Source: Taxillus chinensis
Taxonomy: Eukaryota; Streptophyta; Magnoliopsida; Santalales; Loranthaceae
Direction of reading: 5' to 3'
Length of the DNA: 64,000 bases
NCBI GenBank assembly: GCA_023512835.1
Contig: CM042086.1
Span: forward strand, 1,901,799-1,965,798
Part shown: piece by piece, positions 38,153-50,357 of the stretch
Layout of the letters: every line of letters begins with the position of its first letter
Numbering within the stretch: position 1 is the stretch's first letter
The notes under the pieces: generated by a model
Told to the model about the DNA's origin: nothing
Databases searched by the model: none
What the model saw: only the letters and a program-made list of their open reading frames with translations
Program-made: the position numbers and the translations under genes

Positions 38153-40490
38153 TGTCACGCCCCCAAATTTCAAGAAAACCCGGAATCAGGAACATGACTT
38201 CCCCTTGCCTGCACTCGAAAGGTCAAGGGGTTGGTGACTAGCACCAATAGAGACTACACCGCGGGTGCTATCTCAAATATGTAACCCTGTACAGTCATAC
38301 ATCAAGGGTAATCCTGTACTTTTCCATACATCATCATGCATATGATAAGTCAAATAGTCATACAAACATTACATCACAAATAGTATGCAAATACAATCGT
38401 CCATGGACCCATGTCCGGGATACAACACATAATAAAATACAGAATACGATCTGTATCATATATCGAGTAATGGGCATGTCCTCCTGAAAGAAAGTCCTCC
38501 ACTAGTCTCGGGTCACACCTGAAAAGGGATAAACAACAAGAAAGGGTGAGTGACAAGCTCGGTAGGTGACCCCAAAACTCCACATCATGCAACACATATA
38601 AGTCTATACTATATGCTCGGTGTACTCGCGCACCATGTAGTGTGCACAATCATCAGGACTCGGCCTGCAAACAAACATCAGGACTCGGCGGCCCACAGAC
38701 AACTTGTCCACGATCCTCCATGGGATCCCAGCTCAGGGCACTCGGCCCTAGCTCCACGAGCTCAACGGCTCAACTCAGGCCTTAGCCGTCCACGGCAATA
38801 TATGCCCGACCACGGTCGCCACACGGGCCTGTCATCGGTGCATATGTCCGCCACGTCAACCACATAGCACCATCGGTGCATCACGGTGAGAACCCAAACA
38901 AGTCACGGAGTCCATGCCCCAATACCTCACACCAACATACTAACATTAGTATGACATGTCATTCTCAATATTTCCTTTAGGAGCGTAGCCTGGTCTTCAC
39001 AAGTAAATCCTCAATCCTTGATTTATGAAGGAAGTACCCATAGCAGTTATTTTCTTGAAATCAAAAGTCCCGGCATTGGGTTTCCATATTATAAATAAGA
39101 TAATCTCATTTTTTGGGATTTTTCTGAGATGTCTAACCCCACTTTCCAAAAAGTCACCATTACGAACTTTTGGGTTTTTCCGAGATTTTACACTAAATCC
39201 CAATTTTCACATCTTGAAAGAGTGAGAATTAATTTTTCTAGTATTTTTCTTTGAATCCAAATGGGGGGTATTTCGTTATTTATATTGTAACTTAAGTATA
39301 TACTTGGTATGGGTTACAATGTAAATAGGTCCATCCAAGTGTCCGATTCGCACTGCGCAGAGCCGCGACTCGTAGGCTGAACGGCGACTCGTAGTTGCGG
39401 AGTGCGGAACTGCAGCGCGCCTCGAAGACTCGAAGCGAGGCTACGACCTTCGACCTACGAGGCAACGAACTTCGACCCTTTGGTTACGAACTACGAGGCT
39501 ACGAACTACGACCCTTCGACCCAGAACTTCGGGTCTTCGTCATTTCGACCCAGGAACGCGCCCAGGGGTACTGTTCATCATCATTTTCACCTATTCTTCG
39601 TATGAAATGCACCCAGAAACTCCCACACGCTCACTAACACCCCTGTTCGCAACAAACTATGATATCTACCTCAAAACGCGTCCAGAACACCTCTAAATCA
39701 CGCAGAAACAACAGAAACACGTATAAAATTCCAGATTTCTAGAAATCTAGATCTAAACCCGATTTCCATGGTTGACTTATCTACCCTCATGAAAAAGACA
39801 GGTTAATCAACCCCAAAATCACAAAAACATATATCCACAATGATATAAAACGATTCTTAACCACAGATCTTATGCTAAACCATTAGATCTAACCCAAAAT
39901 TGGATTTCCCCAAATTCTAGGGTTCATACTCAATTTCATAAATCATAATAAATTCGTGCATATCCAAAACAAGAGAGAGATAAGAAGTTCAAGGACACCT
40001 ACTTGAAGTGAATCTTTGAGCTTCACGAACCCAAATCGCCCCAAATCGCTAAAGTCTCCAAGCTCTCTCAAGCTCTCTCTCTCAAACGCACATATGTGAT
40101 AACGTAAAGTAAAAGCTTTTTTTTTTTCTGCTTATTTATATTTACGTCGGTCAACCGACCTAGTCAACCATTGACCCAGTAATAATTGACCTCCCAACAC
40201 AAAAATTGACCTCCAAGGCCCCGAACTCCAAATTGAGTCAAACTACGGCCAAAACGCTCAAAATGACAAGCACAACACTAGACCGATATTATCACATGCA
40301 AATGACCGCTTAAACGCAAAGTCAACCAATAAACCCCGAAAAGTCAACAATCGGGTCAAATGGGACCCTGACTCGAAATCGGGCCCAAGTACAGTCAAAA
40401 TGCTCACATCGATGACTATACTACCGTCCAGATAGTTACATTCCCATAGAATGGCTATCTCTCAAAACTATCCAAATACGAGTCTTTACA
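38153..40490 (-). mobile_element. LTR B, gypsy-like family 1 (3' LTR of a truncated element)
   Basis: Read on the plus strand it runs TGTCACGCCCCC to GAGTCTTTACA (2338 bp) and is a close inverse copy of LTR A. The flanking 5-mers (TCATG and TCCTC) do not match. On the minus strand the LTR is directly preceded by AAGGTGGGGAGGA, a good polypurine tract, which fixes the forward orientation of both gypsy families as TGTAAAGA to GTGACA. It is therefore a 3' LTR whose element lost its other end, not a solo LTR. Confidence 0.85.
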
Positions 40491-40770
40491 TCCTCCCCAC
40501 CTTAGGACTTTTCGTCATCGAAAATAAAACACATGCCCAAAGGACATAGCAAAATTCAAGCTCAATGTCCCAACAACAAAACATAAAACATGATCACCAA
40601 TCACACATGTGTAATACAACTCGCAACAAGCCAAAAGGGCTGACAAAATCCAACAACAACGAGCTAAACCACATCTCAAACAACATATGCAAAACAAATG
40701 CATAAAACATAACTCATACCTCAGGGAAGGTCCTCACACCATGGCCCTCCCTTGGGTCAGCTAGTCATTA
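40491..40770 (-). mobile_element. internal 3' stub of the LTR B element
   Basis: On the minus strand this reads through TTTCGATGACGAAAAGTCC and a GT-rich 3' untranslated segment into the polypurine tract next to LTR B, as in many plant Ty3/gypsy elements. The similarity to such a region fades near 40770. No protein-coding domain remains. Confidence 0.6.
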
Positions 40771-40985
40771 TTTTTAATATAGGTTTTTTAAAAAAATACG
40801 GCTAATACATTATACATGGGCTGGGTTGGGTTTTAATTTGGCCCCACCGCCCATAACCCCTCTCTCTACGCAACATCCATGAGTTGATGAACACTACACC
40901 TAGCACTAACCTCCCTCTTTGACTCTTTGTCTTTGGTGAACATTCTGAATCCCCTAGGCACGAGGTAAATTGGCGCTACCGTTGT

Positions 40986-41327
40986 TGTAAAGACCCGTAC
41001 TTGGGTGATGTTGGAAGATAGGCCCAATAGAGTTTGAATTTCGATTTGGCGGCATGACATCAACGTAGCGTTAGGTTATCATTATCATTATTATTATTAT
41101 TATTTAATATGATGTTTTAGTATGATATGTTGAGTTTATTATTAAATCCTGACTATTTAAATTCGTTTATGATATGTTTAATTATTTAAATTATTTTTGT
41201 TGGCGGGTCTTTAACATAATGAATGTGTTTGGTTATTATTATTATTATTAAGCGATTATTAGTGTGATTATTCTATTTATTAGACTTTATTATGACTAAT
41301 ATAATTAATTAGGATAATTCTTATTAG

Positions 41328-41391
<64 letters not shown>

Positions 41392-43198
41392 GGAATTGAT
41401 AATTATAAATAAGGAGTACTTAGGGTAAAACCCTATGTTCGTTGTGCGTCGTGAAACTTGACAAGGAAGGAGGGTTTAAACAAGTCGTTCAATCAACCTT
41501 TCGAAATCAAATCCAGGTAGGTGTTCTTGATCCTTCCATATACTTTTGCGAGTCACGCGTGGTTCGAGCATAACCCAACGTGTAGGGAGTGATATACGAA
41601 TATATATATAAATATATTTGTGAGAATTAATGCATATGGATCGGTATTGGGGGAGATGGCATACGATTTTTACGGGGGGAGACCGGCGGCGCTGGAGCTA
41701 TGGGGGACGCCTTCCCTTTTCCGGCGATAGCGTGGTAGGCGGAGAAGAAGCCCTTGGCATCCACGGTGTTGGCGGTGGTGACGAACCTGGTTGCAGAGGT
41801 GGATAACGGCTTGGGTGGTGCTTGGACGACGAAAGGAGACGCTAAAGGTGTTGCCGTCGGGGGAAGCGTCCGGGTAGTGCGGCGGCACCGGAGGGCTTGG
41901 AATGAAGAGGAGAAGGGCGGGCAACGTCCTTGGTGGCGCCTCGTGCTTCTGAAGCGCGACCTGGCGGCTGCGCGCTGACGTAGGGACAAGGGGCGGTAGC
42001 TTCATGCCCCCCCCCCCCCCCCTTGCCAGGTTTCCTTCGCCGGCCCTAGTGGGGTGGCGTGATGGACTAGCCCACTTGGGCCAATCCACTTCCTTTGGGC
42101 ATCTAGTATATTAATAAATACATATAATATATATATATATATATAAATATATATAAGTATATATTTATGATGGGATTCGTTATTTAAATATATAAATGTA
42201 GGTAAAAAGGAAATTCGTTATAGTTGGTATTACTAACTTGTTTAAGTTAGGCTTGTGCTTAATATTGGTGGTTTAACAATTAGACAATTATTGTGATATA
42301 TTAATAATTATTGATGTACGTGGATATTAATTAGTTTTATTGCTTGTTAAGTCGTTTATTAATTCTCTGAGCATGAGAAATCTCGTTTATGTGTAGTGGT
42401 GTATTTTTGTGATAAACTGGTATTTACAATTAATGTGTGTGGAAGTTGTGATTGGATTAGTTGGGTTAATGCGGGTCCCACATAGGGTGGCAAGAGGCCG
42501 CGGATCCCCATGTAGCTGGTTAACCCAGGTCCCATGTGTGGCGGTTGTCAATAGGGACACCACGGGTCCCACACGTGGCGCCCGAAAGTAGTTGAAATTA
42601 TTGGAGCCGGTGGTGGGAAACCCATGAACGGTTGGATGGCCGTGCGTACCGTAAGGATATATGATGTGATGATTTATTTTGTGATACCGTATGAGCTAAT
42701 TGTGATAGAGTAGAGCGCTACACTGGCACAAGCATACACCACTACACAGACATAGGTTTTCATGTGGAAAATGGTGGAGGAAGAGATCACCTATTGGGCA
42801 TTCGTGCTCACCCTACTATATTTTCATTTCCTACAGGTTGTAGGGGGTAGCCGGTGGGGCCGTGGTACGACGAGACGGGTCAACCTTGGCGTAGGATTTT
42901 CCATGGACTCGTTATTTACTCTACTAATTTATTTTCCGGACTTAGGTCGGACGGTTATATTAACTTGGAGAGTTGGACCTTGCTATTTTGTGTTTATGGT
43001 GTTGACTAAATTCGGTAATAATAATTGCATTGATAAAATTATTGGTTGATTGCATGTATTTGGATCATTGGTAAGTACAATGCTACCCCCGTTGTAGTAT
43101 TGTATGGGAATGGGTCGGTCTCAACCCCTCAACTCCTGGAGTGGGCGTGGGAAGTCGCGTTCTCGATTCTGTGGGTTTCAGAATTTAAGGGCGTGACA
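40986..43198 (+). mobile_element. LTR D, probable solo LTR, gypsy-like family 2
   Basis: It starts TGTAAAGACCCG and ends GGGCGTGACA (2213 bp), with flanking 5-mers GTTGT and ATTGT (4 of 5). It aligns in inverse orientation with E and directly with F over the distal half, for example the GGTCCCACA-containing tract at 42470-42570. An (ATT)n array of about 63 bp lies at 41329-41391, and a GC-rich block with a 16-C run lies at 41640-42060. The overlapping GC-rich ORFs on both strands belong to that block. Confidence 0.82.
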
Positions 43199-43793
43199 AT
43201 TGTGGAATTTTGAGTTCATGACATGCCTGTAAAAGTCACCAATATCTCAGTCTTTATTTCTTAGCATAGTAGCGGTGCCTCCATCAGGTCATATGCTCTT
43301 CTCTCTCAGTCTCTTTTCCTCAGCAGCGACATCTCCCCCATACCGGGCAACTAGGCTTACCAGCGTTGCACACAGGCACATAGTGCGCTACGCTATGGCC
43401 CTATCGGTCTACCTAAAAATTGGAAACTCAACTCTCCCAGACTCTATCGGAGTCGAACGGTTAGCCTTTCCAGCTCTATGCCTTCAGAAATCATTAATTG
43501 TACGTGTGCTGTGTATATTTCCTATTCATAATTAATTATTAATTTTTTGTCTTTTGAATTATTAGTATTAAAATTACTATGTTTAAATTTTATATAATAT
43601 GTACTAGCGACGTACAAAATAAACATACATTTTATTTTATTTGTAGATTATTATGGGTAAGTTAACTGCAATAACACATTTTTTTCAAAAGAAAGAGTTT
43701 AAATGATTCAGAAGCCATAACCGATAATGCAATATTACCAACCACTAATGCCGAGATCCCAATTTCAGATGGTATTGAAATATTACCTTGTTT
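43199..43793. other. spacer between inverted LTRs D and E
   Basis: About 600 bp of AT-rich sequence with no gene. It would form the loop if the inverted LTR pair were transcribed through. Confidence 0.4.
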
Positions 43794-45710
43794 TGTCACG
43801 CCCCAAAATCCGGAAACCGCAGAATTGGGAACGCAACACCCCTCACGCCCACTCCAGGGGTCGAGGAGTTGGTGACTGTTCCCATCCTTTACAATACTAC
43901 AACGGGGGTAGCATTGTACTTACCAATGACCCAATACAACCCACAAGCAATCAACAATTATTCCAGTGCAATCAAAATTACTAAAATGAATCATCACTCA
44001 TAAACATAGAATAATAAGGTCCATCAAATTAAGTTAATACATCTGTCACGGACCTAAGTCCGAAAAGAAAATAATTAAATAAATAAATAATCAAAATGAT
44101 AGATAAGTCCATATAAGGAATCCTACGTCAAGATATCCCGCCCCGCTCCGTTATGGCTCCAACAGCTACTCCCTACAACCTGTAGGGAACAAATAAAGTA
44201 GGGTGAGCACAAATGCCCAGTAGGTGATCTCCATCTCCCCCATCCCATGCATAAATTCCTAGGACTATATGAACAGTGTATACTTGTGCTAGTGTAGTGT
44301 CACATTCTATCACAATCAATTCCAATTAGTTCACAGATAAGACATCACACCACTTCAGCCATTAAAGGTTCACACTAGCAAACCAACCACCCCATCGAAA
44401 TTCCCATTACCAACTTCAGAAATTTTAGCTACTATTAGTTAGCCATGAGTGGGACCCGTGGTATCCCTACGTCAACCTGCCATAAATGGGACCTGGGTTA
44501 CCAGCCACGTAAGGGACCTACGGCCTCTCGCCAGCTCTACGTGGTACCCACGATTAACCCAACTAGCTCCACAGCCACACCACCGCCAATTTTCCACACA
44601 TCAAAACAACAGGAGGGGTTAACTTCAACGTTCAACATAAAGAAAACATTTGAGTATTTAAAACACCGAGCCAATCATAACGTGACAAATTAAACTGACA
44701 GTATCAATCCTCCAAAATTCACAAATTTAAACCACACATAATTAAATTAACGCAATATATATATCTATATATGTATATATATATTTTATATATTCTTATA
44801 CACACGCGCGGCGCACCACCCCTCCACAGGAGACGCACGCAGGCGCCCCTCCTTCCCCGTCGGTGGCGGTCAACAGCGGTGACAAACACCCTCTCTCACG
44901 GCGCATGAGGTTGCCCCAACACGCACGCGACCGCTGCCGCTCCTCCCCTCTGCCACCTCCGCTCGGCGCGACTGCCTAAGACGCCATTCTCCACCACCAC
45001 GGCGCGGCATGGACGCTGCTACCCTCTTCCCCTCTGCCACCTCCGCACGGCGCGATAGCCTCAGACGCCCGTTCTCCACCACTATGGCGCGGCATAGACG
45101 TAGCTGTCGTCCTCTTCTAAACCAATGGCGCGGCACACTAACCGGTGGCGCAGTCGAAAGTGGCGACACCATAGCTTTATATATGTATATATTTATATAA
45201 TTAACATACAACATCGACCCAAAACTTTTCCCTTACTACCACCCACGTTCATATCATATTGAATCAAAGATCAAGACTTAATAAGAGTCACCTACCTAGA
45301 TTTTGTACCGAAGAATCGATTGAACGCAGCGATGGCTTCAAACCAACAGTTCCTTCCCACCAAACTCTGTGCACAACGAACAGAACGTAGGGTTTCACCC
45401 TCCGTTCCCCCTATTTATACTTATACAATTATATACTAATTGATTTATAATATTAATAATAGTAATAACTATAATAATAATAACAATAACTATAATAATA
45501 AATTTCTCAACTATAATACTCATTATTATAGGAATAACTCAAAATATTAAAGTAAGTATAATAATTAATAATAATGCATATTAATAAATTTCAGATATTA
45601 AAATAATATTAATAATAACTCAAACGCTCGCTCTAAGACCACACTGTCGAAGAAATATTCCAAATTCTTATTCAGGCCTAACTCTAACCACACAGGTACG
45701 GGTCTCTACA
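43794..45710 (-). mobile_element. solo LTR E, gypsy-like family 2
   Basis: On the plus strand it runs TGTCACGCCCCA to GGGTCTCTACA (1917 bp) with the perfect 5-bp duplication TGTTT on both sides (43789-43793 and 45711-45715) and no internal region. Its GC-rich block (44805-45170) contains a roughly 80-bp tandem duplication (CTCTGCCACCTCCGC at 44949 and 45030). ORFs in this block are rejected as genes. Confidence 0.9.
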
Positions 45711-47820
45711 TGTTTTACATAGATTAATGGTGCGGTTCTATGTTTCATTTTGATTTTCAGTTTCAACATCAACTGAAACTTGAGAATTATATGAAAGACT
45801 GACCACGAACTTAAATCATGGTTCGAAAAAATGGACAGCGGCATCGCCTTGAGGCGCCGTCTCGCCCGTCTCAACATCAAATGCATTGGGGCGTTGGCCC
45901 ATAAGCCGTATTAGCCGTTACCCACCTTAAACAAGTGAGGCGATCTAAGGCAGCCCATTCTGTCACCTATTAGACCCTATTTTGTCCAGACTGAACACAT
46001 TTTATCAAATTTAATTTTTCGTGTCACCTCTACTTGCCGCAAAATTTTGTAAGCTAATAAACAATCATGACCGCTTAGCTGAAAATGACCATTTTCAATG
46101 ACTTATTCAGAAAGCCTTCAAACACCAAATAGGCAGTCAAAGTCTCCTCCCTCTCGGTTGCAGCCCTCTGCAACTATGACGTTTATCATGCTGTTACATC
46201 GATGTTTCCATCGTCATTCGCCAATGATGGTGTGGCCGAAGCAGCACCAGCCTAGATCCGCCCACACATCCTCCATATCCGAAGGAATTGGTTGTAGTAA
46301 TTAAGATAGATTGGTCTTGTGATAATTTATTTATTTATTCATGGGAATTAATTGTCCCGTTTGGATCCCAAACATTTTTCCTTTGATCTGTTTGGATCGA
46401 AAATGTTTTTTCCCTTTCAATAGTTTTTTTAAAATTATATATTATAATTAAACATCTCAAAGGATCACCGCCAAATATTCTTCTAGCTTCAATCGGAGGC
46501 TCTCACTGAAGATATCTTCTTTTGCGTATTTAAAATTGACCCCTTTAGAGATGGCGATACAGTAAAAGTGTGGCTCTTAATAACACGAGGGATTTTCAGA
46601 TACAAGAGAAGTGTGGATGGATCTAGGCTAGCACTACTTCGGCTCCGTCGTCGCTGGTGAGGACAATGGGGGTGATGGGCTGCATCAGGGGGATAAAGAG
46701 AGAGGGAGTTGCATCGTGGATCTAGCTGTGGTTTTATCTTTTGTTTTTATTTTTATTTATTTTAAAATAACAAAATATTATCATTTTTTTCTACTGTATC
46801 AAAAACATAGGCAAAACTACCGTTGAGGATTTAGACTCGTGATAGGGGTCCACCTTGGACTAGGAGTATTGTACTTGGCAATTTAGAGGCGACTTGTGTA
46901 TACCAACTGTATTTGATGTACTCAAGCTTTGACCTGAGAGGAAGTTGTATAAATTTGTATTATGGTGTGATAGTTATGTGATTATTGTCATCTTTCTTAC
47001 TCCATATATATACCATTACCCTTGTGAATATTTATATATATCCTTATCCTTGTGAAGGCATGGGAAATTATTATCGAGTTAAGTGAAAGTCGGATTTCGG
47101 GACATGACAATTCTTTGAAGAAAAGTCCAATTGCGAAAAATAAGAGATTTGATTAGAATGTTTTTTGTTTTCATTTTTAAAATGTAATAGTTATTTTCAA
47201 GTTAAAAAATAAAAAATAATTAAAAAATATTTTTATTTTAGGAGTTTTTTAAATTAAAAATAATATTATGTTATTTTCAGTTTTAATAAAAATAATAATT
47301 ATTTTTTGAAAACAAAAATAGAAAATACTTCATTTAAACATACTCCAAAAGTATTGGGTGCCAAAAGGATAGACCTTAGGAATCACAACAATGCAAATAT
47401 AATCGCTAAAAATTCGAAAAACAAAAAACAAAAGTAGTCTAACAAGATTGCATCCCACCAAAACATAATTGTGTAATTTCTTTCTTTTTCTGAATTTTGA
47501 ATCTAATCTTCTCCCGTAGAAAGTGATCTATTAATAACATTCATACCAACAACCCTTTTTTTTCTTTTTCCAAACAGACACAAACCTAACAAAATATGTA
47601 AACTGCTTTCACTTTATACAGAGAAATGGCAATTAGCGACCATATAAAACCTTCGGTGCCTGCATTTCCAGCTTCTGTTTCATTCTTTGGTTAATTGTAC
47701 TTTAATTGTATGCAGGAAGGAAAACAAAGGATAAAAAGAAAAAGGACAATCAACGCCAAAGGTATCTCAAAATATGCTTTTAGAAGAAACAGGCAAAACT
47801 GATCTGATGTTCAAGTTGAA
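45711..47820. other. spacer with old repeats and an LTR end
   Basis: No gene is supported. 46235-46281 and 46597-46644 are an imperfect inverted repeat (about 34 of 48 positions). About 46806-47108 ends GGGACATGACA and resembles the 3' end of a further gypsy LTR, with no partner. 47160-47340 is AT-rich dispersed repeat. The last few hundred bases should include the 3' UTR of the receptor kinase gene. Confidence 0.35.
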
Positions 47821-50357
47821 TTAATCAGAGTCCCTCTCTTTCAGCTGTTCCACCTTCTCCATAACCTCCCTCAATTCCCACCTTTTCTCCACCTCCGCCT
47901 CACAACAAGCCAGTCCAATCCGCAGAAGCTTGTGCATCTCGCCCTTAGCCTCCAATGTTCCTCCCATGTCTTTATCAAACACATCCTCCGAGGACTCTTC
48001 ACTCGCAATCAAGCTAACCCAGTTCGTCAAATCACTGTCGCTCCCGCTCAGGGTGAGGTAGCTTGCAGGGAACTTGCCCGTCAACACCTCCAATATGAGT
48101 ATCCCAAGGCTCCACACATCTGTTTTCTTTAGGGTGCGTCCAAGTTGAGTGTACTCTGGGGACTTGTAGGCCACCATGAGCTGTTGGGCACCTTCCGGGT
48201 TGATCAGAGGCACCAGGGCATAATCCATGAGGAGGGGTCCATAGGATTCATTCAATAGTACATTGGAAGACTTGAGATGGCCATGGGGTAGCATTAAGCT
48301 TGGGAGCTCACTAAAGAGGTACGCCAAGCCCTTGACCACGCCTTTAATGATTTTCAGTCGTGTTGGCCAATCGAGCCCTGGCTGGTCTTCAGAGTGATTG
48401 CCTGAACAAGCAAGCATAATTGCATTAGAGCACTAGCTAGAGATACGTACGCATGAGAACGAACAAATTAACAAGCACAACTCGTATGTATATACTGCTT
48501 GCTATAAATGAGAAGCAGCAAGCACATAGGGTATACTTGCCACACACATGAAAACAAGCATTCACCCTGTAAACAAGATAAAAGCAACATTGCACTCCTA
48601 GCTTACCGTGAAGATGACTTGCCAAGCTACCGTTCTCAACAAAGTCGAAGACCAAGAGCTTCTCCTCCCTCCGGTAGTAGTAAGCCACGAGAGGCAACAA
48701 GTTTTCATGGCGTAGCCTCCCGAGCCTTCTCATGTGCTCCTGGAACTCATCTTTCCCCACGTTGTTCATCAGCTTAAACCTCTTAACCACGATGGCCTGG
48801 CCCCCAAACACAGCTGCCTTGTAAGATGCCCCAAAGTTGCCGCTCCCTAACACCTCTGCGGAGGCCCTCAGTAAGTCGTGCAAGGCGAACTTCTCCCTAT
48901 CCTCTCTCACAAAGGTAAGCTTCCCATGTTCAGCCTTTTTTGAGTTCTTGGGATGATGTTCCACCACGGGGTGGGCCGGAGGCTTCCCGGGGGAAGGAGT
49001 AACGGACCCAACCTCAGATAATTGGCTGTCAAAAGATTGGACGCGGCCCAGTTTTGCATCGCGGTCGGGTTTGCAGTAACGCAGGATGCAAATCAGGGCG
49101 AGAAGGACCAGTGCGAGCGCCGTGGATAAAACGATTATAGCGATCTTGGTACCGGATGTCTTCTCAGGCGTCTGGGAGGGGACGGGACACGGCTCATCGG
49201 GCTCCCCACATGAAGAACCATCAATACCTTGATTAAACCCACCCACCCACCCACCACCACCCAATAAGATTCAGTTAATAAATATATTGAAATCATATAT
49301 ATCTATTAGTCGATTGGTTCAATCATCATCCAAAAAGTACGTAGAATGTCATTTAGCTTGAAAAATGAAAATCATCTACTTCCTAAAGCAGGAATCATCA
49401 TCTCACCAGGGGTATAGGTGGAGCCATTGAAAGAAGAACATGGGTTCAAGGGCTTCCCGCATAAGCCTCCATTGCCTGCAATGTGAGTGAGTGGGCGGAT
49501 GCTTCATGCATTGCAAGAGAATAATAAAGCGTTGAAAGCAAACATAAAATGAGAGACGCACACACGCACACAGAGAGGGAGAGAGAGAGCAAGCAGTAAA
49601 AAGAAAAAGGGTCTCTCAGGTATGTAGTAAGATAAGGTAAGGTAAGGTACTGACCCAAAAAGGAGGAGGGGGGCATGGTGCTGAGGGTGGTAGGGATTGG
49701 ACCCTGAAGTCTATTGTAGGACAGATCGAGGAGCTTGATGGGGGTCTGGGGGTGAAAGTTGGGAATGGTACCCTGAAAGAGGTTGTGGTCCAGCTTGAGC
49801 TCCATGAGCCTGGGGAGGGAGGCGAGGGAGGCGGGTATTTGGCCTGAAAATTGGTTGTTGTCCAGGAAGAGCCTCTTGAGGTAGTTCATGGAGGCGAACT
49901 CATCGGATGGAATGGGGCCGGAGAAGGCATTGTTGGAGAGGTAGAGGGACTTCAAGGACCTCAGCCTCTGGACGGCCGGGACGGGCCCGGTGAAGTTGTT
50001 GTTCATGACGCTGAGGGTGCGGAGGTAGGGCAGGGCGGCCAGGGTGGCCATGTCGATCTGCCCCGCCAGACCCATGTTCTGCAGCTGCACCCCCCACACG
50101 TGGCCGTACCAGCAAACCACCCCGACCCAGTTCGCCCCCTCTTCGCTATCGTTCTTGCAGGGTGTGGTGGAGGAGTCCCAGCTGCGGAGGGCGTCGGCAT
50201 TGGCCAGCCCCGACTTGAACTGCAGCAGCCCCGCGGAATCCTCGGCGGCGGCGGCCGACACCCCTACGCTGTTGGACCGAATGAGTAAGAGAGAAACAGC
50301 GGCGACGAGTAGGATTAAGAGCGGCGGCGGCGGCGGCGGCGCGGTCTCCGCGCCCAT
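47821..50357 (-). CDS. pollen receptor-like kinase (LRR-RLK, PRK type) with degenerate kinase
   Basis: Four exons close in phase to 657 aa: 49655-50357, 49407-49475, 48607-49227, 47821-48401. The start is the first ATG in frame (MGAETAPPPPPPLLILLVAA), a signal peptide. LRR N-cap: SAGLLQFKSGLANADALRSW. About five LRRs follow (for example LKSLYLSNNAFSGPIP, LKRLFLDNNQFSGQIP), then NGGLCGKPLNPC and a membrane span at about 286-308 (IAIIVLSTALALVLLALICI). The kinase-like domain has a P-loop (VLGSGNFGASYKA) and a VAIK-type lysine (IVVKRFK). The catalytic loop, however, is HGHLKSSN at about 504 instead of HRDLKxxN, and DFG is replaced by DYA, as in plant PRKs. In known plants PRKs sit in the pollen-tube plasma membrane and bind RopGEFs and peptide cues. 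That this one does so is inference. Confidence 0.93.

Noticed and set aside
41627..42089. GC-rich minus-strand ORFs of 120-139 codons
   Set aside because: Part of the variable GC-rich block of LTR D with a 16-C run; no family features and no splice context.
44870..45214. 114-codon minus-strand ORF
   Set aside because: Inside solo LTR E on a tandem duplication; no homology recognised.
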